A stretch of DNA of 64,000 nt, from assembly GCA_023846275.1 (NCBI GenBank), contig CM043872.1, forward strand, positions 13,261,170 to 13,325,169. Direction: 5' to 3'. This stretch comes from Vanilla planifolia. Its lineage: Eukaryota > Streptophyta > Magnoliopsida > Asparagales > Orchidaceae. Positions 52,601 through 61,793 of this stretch are shown piece by piece; within the stretch, counting starts at the first letter, position 1; each line of letters starts with the position of its first letter. Under the pieces are notes generated by a model. That model had not been told where the DNA came from, ran no database searches, and saw only the letters and a program-made list of their open reading frames with translations. A program made the translations under genes and the position numbers.

Positions 52601-55224
52601 GAGTCAGGTGTTGCTTGCATCAGGCGGCAAGGTGGCAGCAGTAGGCAACAGAGCAAACGGAACAAGGCCCAATTGGCCATTTTTTATTCCTTGTCCTATT
52701 TTTGTCACAAATTTTGAGTACGAAGTACAATTTTAAACCCCACCTAGAGTATTCATATGAAAAATAAATATTTTTAACTATTCGGAAGTATTGACTCGTG
52801 TTTGTTTAACTCTTGTGTGTCAAAAATCTTGATTGGTGTCTTCATCACACAAATCTTCAAAACTTTAATGCAGTTGAATTAACAACGAAATCAATGCATA
52901 GATATTTTGTTTGTAAACTAAAAACAATGTTGTATGTTTAAAAGTTTGAGGTCATATTATTAGTATGAAGGCTCACATGGACTCGACCAAGTCCATATGT
53001 TAGGTCCTGTCTTGGGGCACACTGCGCTGTCTTGCTGTAACAAGAGCACTGGACATTCCTATAATACTGTAGATGTATATAACATCATGAGCTATGAGAC
53101 TTAAATGTAAAACACACGACTATAACTATAGGTTTCGGCGAAAGGCACATGTCAGCGTACCTAGACTGATATGAAATCCAAAAAGGCAAGAGGACAAGCT
53201 GATATGGTATAGAGCGTGGTTCATGTAGCTATTGTAGGTTGTTTGCAAGAATAGTTCCATTGATAACAAGTTACGATGTCAATAATGTCTATGAAAAGGA
53301 GAACAATTGATTCAATAGAACTAGTGTGCGCATACACCATGAACCCTCGTGAGATAGATTGATGGCGACAGTGTTAGTCTGGAAGGAGATTAACGAAACT
53401 GTGAGGGAAGCTTGTATTCTTCTATAATCACTTCAAGTTCTAGTAAATATTTTTCAAGTATGATCATAGTTTTATTCTGATTTTGAAGTTTTCACATGAA
53501 ATCGTTGCTCTCCTTTTTCTCTATCTTTTTGTGTTTGCTTCTATTTTTTCTATTTTATTTGGCGACCACTTTGCAATAGTTGACTAATCATCTTTGAATG
53601 TTTCTAAGAAATTTTTTCAAAGATCTCGTCAAGTATCGTACGAGTTCTTACTGAATCTAGAAAATGCATCATTTCCATATAAAAGATGTGAAGCAAAATA
53701 ATTGATGTGATATTGACCCAGAAGATGAACCATCCATACGTACGACCAATACCCATTTCCTCTAAAACTTGATTACAAACCATAAAAAATATATCAATCT
53801 CTTGCATGGTCGACCATTGATGTCTCCATCCATTCTGAAAACGCCTTGAATTACACAACAGTTCAATCTGAACCCAAGAAAGATGCAAAAGAAACTGTAA
53901 TTCTATTCGTATGTACACTTTCTGCTCTTCGCGGCTTCAAAATAAACATTGCATGTATGAGCTTTTCTCCCTTAGCATGGCATTTTCTGTAGGTTCATTC
54001 TAATAAAATTTTCTTTCGCAATCAACAGCATTAGGTCAATTGTGTGCCTGAACTTACCCAGCTTCTCTGGTGGCCTAAACCCTTGGGGAACTCCTAATCC
54101 TCACAAAGCAAGAGATGTGAGATACTTTTCTTTTCCTCTATGTACCTTTTATTCTATGCATAAATTTAATTAACATGGTTATACAAAGAAATTCTACTTC
54201 ACAGAGGGATCTCACTCCTCCTTACGTGGATGATGGCCTCCTTGAGGTTGTTGGTTTTAGAGATGCTTGGCATGGCCTTGTTCTACTTGCCCCCAACGGC
54301 CATGGCACTCGGCTTGCCCAGGTATTCTTTTGTTATGCTGGATGAGTCTGTTAAGAGTTTTATAGGCATCTGATATTTTTTATATCATATTTTTTTTTAA
54401 TACCTTTTTTTCCTATGATTTTGCTGTTTGCACACTTTTTAATTTAAAATAATATACACTTTTTTATGTTTTGTATGTTTATTATTATTAGAGCTTATTA
54501 ATTTATGTTCTTTAAGGAATCATTTTTTGTTTAAAATAATACGAATATTTTATGTTTTGTATGTGCATTGTTGTCATATTTCCTTACACTTTTGTCATTT
54601 TCATGTTCAAAATAATTTTCATATTATTGTTTTTTGTTTATTACTATTAGAATTTATTGTTTTGTGATTTGTCATTTGTGTACATTTATTGTTTAAAATG
54701 ATACATGCATTTTAAATTTTTTATGTTTATAATTTTTAGATTATACTAATGTCAAAAACGTACATTTTTACAAAATGATACATACAAAATGTAAAAGTAA
54801 TGCACATCAATTTTTTTTAATCTTACATATCAATGTACATGCACATAATGTGTATCCTAAACTCGGAAGCATTTCATTGAGTTAGGCCCATCGAATCCGG
54901 TTCGAGTTTCATAACGGTGCTGCGGAGCACACATACATGAGAATCGACGGAGAGCCATGGAAGCAGCCCTTGCCAAAAGACGATGACACCGTAGTGGTGG
55001 AGATCTCCCACCTAAGCCAAGTGAACATGTTGGCCACCTCAACTTGCATCTCAAAGAGCATCCACGACCCTTCGACGCATCATTCGTCGAGCAGTCATTA
55101 CGATGATAACGACGACGACCACCACGAGGACTCGGATGATGAGTCGTGGGAGGAGAGGAGGAAGTTTGGAGCGGCAGAGACTTTCAAACTTCCTGAAGAT
55201 ACTGACATTGCTCACCTCAGTTAG
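40654..55224 (+). CDS. DGK5: Diacylglycerol kinase, plant cluster III (DGK5/6-like)
   Basis: Phosphorylates diacylglycerol to phosphatidic acid in lipid signalling. Coding exons: 40,654-40,836; 41,296-41,418; 41,507-41,635; 41,982-42,067; 42,507-42,630; 42,923-42,971; 44,562-44,644; 45,152-45,219; 47,092-47,166; 54,029-54,116; 54,205-54,321; 54,886-55,224. All introns are GT-AG and the phases join to 487 residues. The catalytic domain shows [13 protein letters not shown] (35-47), the ATP-site GGDGT (105-109) and PLGTGNN (132-138). The accessory domain includes [16 protein letters not shown] and ends with [13 protein letters not shown] (393-405). There are no C1 domains or membrane segments, as in this cluster. 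The tail is Asp/His-rich (446-464) and ends DIAHLS. The ATG context is strong (A at -3, G at +4). An exon about 9.2 kb upstream is probably spliced to 40,641. Introns 1 and 10 hold retroelements. DGK5 rather than DGK6 is a best guess. Confidence 0.93.
45854..45870. repeat. Short palindrome in DGK intron 9
   Basis: AACCCCTTGAAGGGGTT has 8-base arms around one G. It lies in a GC-richer patch (about 45,840-45,960) of an AT-rich intron, which may mark a small inserted element. Confidence 0.6.
47512..49174 (-). repeat. 3' LTR of the intron-10 element
   Basis: Colinear with 51,247-52,849. Shared landmarks are TTATGAG(C/T)AGC near 47,551, GGGTACTC near 47,742, AAAGAAAATAA(C/T)(A/G)AA near 47,783, and a GC-rich part with repeated GGGTTGG/GGTCGATGT words (48,540-48,880). 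Confidence 0.75.
50100..50790 (-). pseudogene. gag fossil of the intron-10 element
   Basis: Minus-strand readings give a retrotransposon gag core ([12 protein letters not shown] and KMKL-like residues, then a DPLVSLSRL segment) and a zinc knuckle further on. It is fragmentary and recorded only as a fossil. Confidence 0.55.
51247..52849 (-). repeat. 5' LTR of the intron-10 element
   Basis: 1.6 kb, TG...CA. On the minus strand it is followed by the primer-binding site. Its GC-rich part (52,200-52,640) has many GGGTTGGCAGGTCGATGT-like words, also present in the other copy. Confidence 0.75.
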
Positions 55225-55900
55225 AACAAAGCACGAGACCGACACCAAACATTATCGGTTTGGAATGCAGATCTCTCGTGGTAACAAATGTGTATACCTG
55301 ATTTGTTTCTATTCGAGTCATTTGGGTATTGTAATCAATGTTTGTGGAATTTGGCACTTCAGTTCAGCCTTCTGTTCTGATAAATAAGTTTGGTGATCTT
55401 AGAAATGATTGAATAATTGATGGCATCAAGGTCGTTGAATTTTAGGTGTTATAAATGTGTACTTTGTTTGCTTTTCTTCTTTGCTACACTTTGTTTTTGC
55501 ATTTTTAAACAATAACACATTAATTTATAAATTATAATTCATATTAATTTAATTATAGTCACAGTAAAAATATAGTAGCGAGATCAGTTTCGTGGAGTAT
55601 CCTAAATATTGTATTTGCTAAATATGCATCAATTTCAAAATTCAAATCAAGTTTATTTGTTGCCATGATAATACATACATTTAACTCAAATAAAATACAA
55701 ATTATTGCATTTTTGTTTTTCCTTTATATGTTAATGATTGTGTTTTTGAGTGGTGATTACATTTTCATATATTTTTGTCTCAGTGAATTCAAATTAACTT
55801 TAAGTAACAATCCCCTTAATGCAAGAAATTTTTAAATAACACAAAGCCATGTATTGTTAAAAAAGAGATATTTTGTATCATTAACTAGTTAAAGTTTCAT
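55225..55900. other. DGK 3' UTR and downstream flank
   Basis: Mixed composition to about 55,430, with an AATAAG-type possible poly(A) signal near 55,383, then AT-rich spacer. The exact mRNA end cannot be fixed from sequence. Confidence 0.45.
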
Positions 55901-56240
55901 TTTTTGTATGATTTTGTCAATAATTTTATAGGTGTCATAATCAATACAAATTACTTGTTTATCTCCTTATATATTTTAGATATATGTAAAATTCAAGTTT
56001 AGCTTTGAATATAAAACATTTGTTCTGATCTTGATTCATGTTTAACTTAACTTTTGGGTTATCAATTCCTGATAAAGTTGATTCAATTTTTTATTCCAAT
56101 TGAAAACTTCACTCAAAATCAACTTATAAAAGTTCAATTTAAATCAAACAATCTCATATTAGATCACCATGCTTTTTATTTGATCTTTCCCAAGTCAAAA
56201 TTTGAACCAACTTCCAAACAGTTTTCAATTTTAACCTAAT
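55900..56240 (+). repeat. Diverged copy of the 57.9/58.5-kb repeat
   Basis: The stretch around 55,918-55,990 shares TTTATAGGTGTCA-type and ACAAATTACTTGTTTATCTCC-type words with 57,870-57,930 and 58,460-58,500. Similarity fades to the right. Confidence 0.4.
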
Positions 56241-56439
56241 TTAATAATTCTATTTTTATTATTAAAAATTCATGCATATCTATACGATATTTTTATCTCC
56301 AGATCAAACGTAATGATGATGTCAGCTAAAGCGTTTGAGAGCAGCACATAGCAGAATCGTCTAACGTGTAGGGCCCAAATTAAATTGGCAGAACATAGCC
56401 AATGGTTTTCTTTATTGCTGAAAACAAGAGCCTAGCAAA

Positions 56440-56929
56440 CCTGTCCCATCAATTTATCAAATAAGATATATTTATTAAAAAATAAAAAATTGGCACCAAA
56501 ACATTATCACATCGAGGACCAAGTTTTCTCCCAGAAAACGGCACCCCGCTGCCGCACACTGAAAAAATTCTTAGTTTAACAATCCTACTTTTTAATTATA
56601 AAATAAAGATGCCATATAGTTTAATAATTTTATTTTCTTGATTTGTTTTATCTCAGGTCTTTGGAAAGTGGGACCCAACTCGCCAAAAATGATTTATTTA
56701 TTAAAAATAAAAAATTATATACAAGAATTTTTTTTTTTGATGGACACCAAAACCATTTTCCATAAAAGGGCAACGCGAGCCCCAGGTTTTCTACCACAAA
56801 ACGATTTGCCAATATCAGCAAACACACAAGTCGCTCCGCCCCTCCTTTCCATTATAAGTACTCTTCTCCCCATCTCGTCTTCTTCCATCCGAAAACACTT
56901 CTTTTATTTTCAATCAAGTCTGAGTTCCG
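56440..56929 (+). promoter_or_regulatory. Promoter of the first wound-induced-type gene
   Basis: TATAAG at 56,853-56,858 lies 72 bases before the ATG in a pyrimidine-rich context. Upstream blocks CTGTCCCATCAATT (56,440) and TTTTTAATTATAAAATAA (56,590) recur upstream of the second gene copy (60,607 and 60,671), so the duplication included the promoter. Confidence 0.6.
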
Positions 56930-57202
56930 ATGAGCTTGCGGCACGTGAGTAGAATCGTGTTCCAGAGCGGGGCCCGGGTGGTGCAGGTCGCGAGGGAGCA
57001 CGCTTCGCGTTCGATTAAAGACACGGCAGCCGGCAGCGCCGGTGGATCGGCGTCCTCGACGAATCGGGCGAGGAGGATCTCCGGTTCTGTCAAGTCGTCG
57101 AGGAGTCTGAAGGCTGCCGTGGCGTCTGACGAGGAAAGAAGGCGGAGGGGCGAAGAAGCGATGCGCACCATCATGTTCTTGAGCGCTTGGGGGACAAATT
57201 GA
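56930..57202 (+). CDS. Small wound-induced-type protein (DUF3774-like), copy 1
   Basis: 90 residues, single exon, starting MSLRHVSRIVFQSG and ending MRTIMFLSAWGTN. Wound-responsive plant proteins of the DUF3774 type end in a closely similar motif (roughly RTVMYLSCWGPN) preceded by an acidic/basic E-E-R-R run, as here (DEERRRRGEEA). The family is small, plant-specific and induced by wounding or defence signals, and its biochemical role is poorly known. The N-terminal half is basic and Ser/Arg-rich; there is no clear signal peptide or membrane segment. GC-rich coding sequence stands out from AT-rich flanks. The ATG is the first after the TATA box at 56,853. Copy 2 at 60,949 is the same length without gaps and 69 of 90 residues are identical. 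The family assignment rests mainly on the C-terminus. Confidence 0.78.
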   Translation: MSLRHVSRIVFQSGARVVQVAREHASRSIKDTAAGSAGGSASSTNRARRISGSVKSSRSLKAAVASDEERRRRGEEAMRTIMFLSAWGTN

Positions 57203-60200
57203 TATTTGTTTTGAGAAATTGCTTTAATAGTTTTTCATACCCATAAATGTATGAAAACTTTGTATTATATTTGAAGGAGAATATATATTAATTTTCTGCA
57301 ATCACTTCTGCTTTTGCTGTGCCTGAGAAGTAATTTCTATTTTCTATAAAGAAATTAAAATATAGGAGAGAAATTGCATATATCTTTAGACTTGTTGGGA
57401 TTTAGGTGGTGTTGTTTGACGATTGAGGAGAATTTTAGCAAGATTTTTTAAAAAATATTCAATGAAACCCTATCATTGGAGATTTTCTATGTGAATTGAT
57501 GGGATTTATTTATTAAGAAAAATCCTCAAGAAAAATACTAAGGAGTTGAGTGTTTTAATCTCAATGATTTGAATGTATGAATTTTATCTCTAATTAATTA
57601 AATATTAAGAAATCTCAATAACTAGGATATCAAAGACTTAGTCTAACGAACTTGGGTCTCGAAGGTTCTTTCTCAACCATTGGAGTTTCAAAGGCCTTAA
57701 GGCTTAGCCTAAAGTATTGCATAATCTATGTTTATTATATGACTATTTCCTAAATTGATGAACAACATTGTACTACCAAATGTTTACATCTTCATAAGTA
57801 TTTTATATTTTTAATAGTAGTTAAAAGTTAATAATTTGTATGCACTAATTTCATCAAATATATAACTTTATAGGTATCACAACAAATATAAATCACTTGT
57901 CTGTCTCCTTCCATTCTTAAGATATACCTAATATTTTTTTTTGCTACTCATTCAACTATAGTTCAAGTTATAATCTTTAAAAATTTTAAAAAATATAATC
58001 CCACTTTACGTTATATATGCATATCATTACTTGCCATTAAAGATTTCAATAATTCAATCTCAAATTTATTTAATCTTTACTTGATTATAACAAAGTTTTC
58101 CATTTCGATATTGATATGATCCAAATTTTGGATAAGTATTTTTTTTTATCTTGGTCCTGAGCTAAGATTGGTTTATTGGCTATCATTTTAATCTTGTTCA
58201 AAGCTAAATTTGATTAGATTTTCAAATATTTCTTATTTTGAATTATATTTTTTTTATCATAAATAAGTTTATGTTTTCAATCATATTAAAATTAAAAACA
58301 TATATTATTATAATTCTAAAAAAAATGTAATTATTTGCTTAAATTAATGAGACAAATTTATTCATGAATACATATTCAGTTTGAAAATCAATGTTAATCT
58401 CATAGTTTTATATCAGAGTTTGATAATGTTAAAATTATATGATTAAATTAATTAATAAATACAAATCACTTGTTTATCACCTTACATGCTTAAGATATAC
58501 CTAATATTTTTTGTCTCTACTTATTTAATTGTAGTTTAGATTACAATCTTCAAAAATAAAAAAAAAAATAAAATACAACCTTACATTATATATGTATATC
58601 ATTAATTGCCATTAGAGATGTCAATAATTCAATCTCAAATTTATCTAACCTTGACTCAAGTTTATAGCAAAGTTTTCCATTTTCGATTTTAATATGATCC
58701 AAATTTTGGAGAAGTATTTGTTTTGATCTTGATCTGAACTAAGATTAGTTTATTAGTTATCACTTTATTCTTGTTCAAAGCTAAATTTGATTAAAATTTT
58801 AAGTATTTTTATTTTTAATCATATTTTATATCATAAATAAGTATATATTTTTAATAATATTAAAATTAAAAGAATATATTATTATAATTCTAAAAAAGTA
58901 TGTATTATATCTTCATTGGTATTAATTGGGATATTTTTAATATAAGGTATGGTTTTAAATTTTGTCTTTGAGTTTGAATCGATTCTTAACTTTGATTTAT
59001 TATTTGATAAGACTTATTAGATCTTATAATTATAAAAAGGTTTGTCACACAATGGGATAAAGAGAATAATTTAAGAAATATTTATTTTTATAGAAAAATT
59101 TGTGAAAGCAAAGCAATTGTAATTATAAACTAATAAAGTTAAGATGGGGTGTGCTTTTAAGAAAATGATAAGTGATCAAGGTCCCGCTTTCATTAGACCA
59201 GTTTTTAGACAATCAAATAGTTTCCAAGAAAGATGATAGAAAGTAATATCACTATTTTTGTACCTTCTTCTAAAACATAGTTTATCCAAAACCAACTAAG
59301 ATTTTATTAATGGATAAAAGAAGTAAAAAAATCTTTTTTTAGTAGAATATAATATCATCTAATACCAAAATTGATGTAGAATAAAAAACTATGTTGTATT
59401 ATATCAAAATTGAATACACTAAACAAAAGTAAACAAAAATTTAGTAGAAAGCCATAGCTTTAATATCAAAGTTGATAAGAGTAGTTTATACTTCTATCAA
59501 TGTCTAAATTAGAGCCTACAATACTGAAGATTCTCAATAAATTGTTAGGAAATATGAAAATAAATTATGCATTAATTAAGGTTAGGTGACGTGTGTAGTA
59601 TTTTAAAACTATTCAAAGAATGACATTCCAAAATTGAAGCATGGATTATTGAGTAAATAATAACACCTTAAGCATTACTATCTAGAAAGAATTTAAAAAA
59701 AATCTGTATGGAGTATATTTAATAAAAAAATAACTTTAACTTTAGATTATTATCTTACTAGCTAGAAAATAAAAGTTGCAAAAAAGGCACACCTTTTTAG
59801 TGATAATGTATTATAGCTCCATTGGCGTTGGCATTTGGAGCACCAAATTGGTAAAAGGCGACACTATGGTGATTTAATATTAAGGAAACTTATGGGTGTT
59901 GGTAGAAGAGAGAATTTGTTTGGTTTTTGACTCTCTTGATGAAGAGTCTCTCACATTCAATCGTTCTCTCTTACAAGAGATTTGGTTGCCAGCTCTTCCA
60001 GTAGAAGGTCTTTCACATTAGATCATTGTCTCTCATAAAAGAAAGTTGAAATCTCTTTAATTAGAATTAGATGTGTAAATTCACAAAAGTTGAAGCATAT
60101 CAATATAATAAATTTTTTTCATCATTTTTTCATCCTACAATCTAATGAGTATATTTATTTATAAAAAAATTCAAATGTTCGTAGATAATTTTTTAAAAAA

Positions 60201-60240
60201 AATAAAAAAAATCGAAAAATTAACTGAATTAAACCGTTCC
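57203..60240. other. AT-rich spacer between the gene copies
   Basis: No gene was recognised. It contains the tandem repeat pair at 57,885-58,325 and 58,460-58,900. The rest has no structure I can name. Confidence 0.5.
57885..58900 (+). repeat. Two direct units of about 440 bp, period about 575
   Basis: 57,885-58,325 and 58,460-58,900 are colinear. Shared phrases include TTCAATAATTCAATCTCAAA (one mismatch allowed), AGTTTTCCATTT, ATATGATCCAAATTTTGGA and CTTGTTCAAAGCTAAATTTG. Identity is high enough to follow by eye throughout. The origin is unknown, and a third, shorter copy lies at 55.9 kb. Confidence 0.85.
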
Positions 60241-60453
60241 CAAACTGATCCTGCGTTTGAAGTGGTGGTAATGGAGGCGACGAAACGGCTAGGCGAACGG
60301 CGTGGTGGAGCTATCGGTCTAATTTTCGGGTAGGAGCTGGTCGAGCGGAATAAAATGGGTCTGGCAGAACAGAAGGGGTCGGGCTCTCAGGTCAGCTCGA
60401 GCTGCAGCAACGGCGTCGACTTGTGGAACTGGTGCGACGCCGTATGTTTGTGA
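60240..60453 (+). other. GC-rich island, possible orphan first exon
   Basis: An abrupt GC-rich block lies in AT-rich spacer. An ATG in good context at 60,355 (A at -3, G at +4) opens 32 codons, MGLAEQKGSGSQVSSS to WNWCDAVCL, ending at 60,453. A consensus splice donor GTATGT sits at 60,442 inside it, so the block could be the first exon of a gene whose remainder is lost, displaced or short. I do not recognise the peptide. It may also be a promoter fragment or chance. Confidence 0.35.
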
Positions 60454-60599
60454 ACTAATATTAGCATGTGACATATATTATGCTTTTAATTTTTTTTTCA
60501 TACAAAAAAAAAAGTCAAGTCGGGATTTCATCGATAAGCACGAAACATCTAAAAACCGACTATTGGCAGCGGTTTTGTTTTTCGCGGTAAAACGGGAGC

Positions 60600-60948
60600 A
60601 TAAACCTGTCCCATCAATTCCAAATTTCTATCAGAAAACGATATCTCCGCAGAAAAAACTCCTAAATTATTTTTAATTATAAAATAATAGTGCAGTACAG
60701 TTTTCATATTGTACAATATGTATATAATACTTTTATTTTTTTGATTTGTTTTTGTCAAGTAATAGTGTTGTTTTGGAAGGAAGCCACAGCCAATGGTTTG
60801 TGGTTTTCTGCGTCGTCAATAAAACCATGGGTTAAAGAAGCTGTTCCACAACCACTCCTTTGCCTCCTTCCTCTTATAACTTCTCGTCTTTCTCCATCCT
60901 AAAACATTTCCAATTCTTGCACTACTTTTCCATCAGATCTGAGGTCCG
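60600..60948 (+). promoter_or_regulatory. Promoter of the second wound-induced-type gene
   Basis: TATAAC at 60,875-60,880 is 74 bases before the ATG, in the context CTCCTTCCTCTTATAACTTC, which matches the copy 1 promoter. Upstream blocks at 60,607 (CTGTCCCATCAATT) and 60,671 are shared with copy 1. Confidence 0.6.
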
Positions 60949-61221
60949 ATGAGCCTGCGAGACGTGAGCAGAATCCTGCTCCAGGGCGGGGCCCGGACGG
61001 CGCAGTGCGCGAGGGAGCACGCTTCTCGTTTGATTAAGGACACGACAGCCGAGGGCGCCGGCGGATCGGTCTCCCCGTCGAATCGGCCGAGGCGAATCTC
61101 CGGTTCTGTTAACTCCTCGAGGAATCTGAAGCCTGCCGTGGCGTCCGACGAGGAAAGGTGGAGGAGGGGCGAAGAGGCGATGCTCACCATCATGTTCTTG
61201 AGCGGATGGGGGACAAATTGA
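60949..61221 (+). CDS. Small wound-induced-type protein (DUF3774-like), copy 2
   Basis: 90 residues, single exon, starting MSLRDVSRILLQGG and ending LTIMFLSGWGTN. It aligns without gaps to copy 1, with 21 differences spread over the protein. The most conserved parts are AREHASR, RRISGSV, AVASDEER and the C-terminal block. Persistence of an open frame after clear divergence suggests both copies are, or were until recently, functional. LINE copy B begins within about 60-100 bases of the stop codon, so the downstream sequence of this gene, including any poly(A) signal, has been replaced compared with copy 1. The function is as uncertain as for copy 1. Confidence 0.77.
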   Translation: MSLRDVSRILLQGGARTAQCAREHASRLIKDTTAEGAGGSVSPSNRPRRISGSVNSSRNLKPAVASDEERWRRGEEAMLTIMFLSGWGTN

Positions 61222-61268
61222 TATTTGTTTTGATAAATTGCTTTAATAATATTTGTTTTGATAAATTG
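61221..61268 (+). repeat. 20-bp direct repeat behind copy 2
   Basis: ATATTTGTTTTGATAAATTG occurs at 61,221-61,240 and again at 61,249-61,268, separated by 8 bases. Copy 1 has a single similar stretch in the same place, so this is a local duplication. Confidence 0.9.
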
Positions 61269-61309
61269 GTACAATGTTTTGCATTAAGTGCATTGTATGC
61301 AAGAGTGAG

Positions 61310-61793
61310 ATTTGGTGAGAGGTGCTGAGGAGGTGCTGCGGAGGTGCTGAGGAGGTGCGGAGGAGGTGCTGCGGAGGTGCTGGTGTCCCTGAAGGAGCTG
61401 AGGTGTTGAGAAGACAGTAACGCTGCGAAGGTGATGTGAACGTACGAAGGTGCGGGAGATTGGGAAGGCAGGAAGCTGGCTAGAGTGGTGGCTAGGAGGG
61501 CTGGTGTTGCTGAAGGAACCGAGGTGCTGAGAAGCGAAGGTGAGGAGGACCACGGCGGTGTGGCTGCTGTGCCACGGCAAGGAGAACAAGGGAGCACGTG
61601 AGGGATAAGTCCGTTTGGAAATACTGTAACCAGTCACGTGCGTGGTGAGTTCGGTCCTTTTCTTAAATTTGAATTCCTAAGCAGCCGAGTCATACGGTGT
61701 GCTGGTACACGATTAACTACTGCGGGAAACTGGAACAATCATCGTCTAGCTCGGTCGGTGAACACCTGCAGCCCTAACGATACCGGAATTCAA
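61310..61793 (+). promoter_or_regulatory. LINE copy B leader with G-rich tandem repeats
   Basis: 61,317-61,382 is an array of GGAGGTGCTGCGG/GAGGTGCTGA units of 10-13 bases. A longer word, CTGGTGT(C/T)(C/G)CTGAAGGA followed by GAGGTG(T/C)TGAGAAG, occurs at 61,380 and again at 61,501. Such internal leader repeats recall the promoter monomers of L1 elements. The leader of copy A also has GC-rich short repeats, but with a different word. Confidence 0.6.

Larger units (their letters stand above)
47512..52849 (-). mobile_element. Ty3/gypsy-type LTR element, gag only, antisense in DGK intron 10 (fossil)
   Basis: Two direct repeats, each starting TG and ending CA (47,512-49,174 and 51,247-52,849), flank 2.07 kb of internal DNA. 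A Met-tRNA-type primer-binding site on the minus strand (plus-strand AGCTTTGATACTA, 51,231-51,243) adjoins the right repeat, so the element runs right to left. The internal DNA shows gag only: residues like [21 protein letters not shown] near 50,730, then a zinc-knuckle pattern CFRCEERGH near 50,160. No pol domains were seen. No target-site duplication is evident. LTR similarity is roughly 75% by eye, hence old; it has several breaks. Without it the intron would be about 1.5 kb. Confidence 0.75.

Noticed and set aside
60933-61274. 113-codon frame antisense to wound-induced-type copy 2, with an equivalent opposite copy 1
   Set aside because: A shadow of conserved GC-rich coding sequence on the other strand; the sense frames have TATA boxes and a recognisable C-terminal motif.
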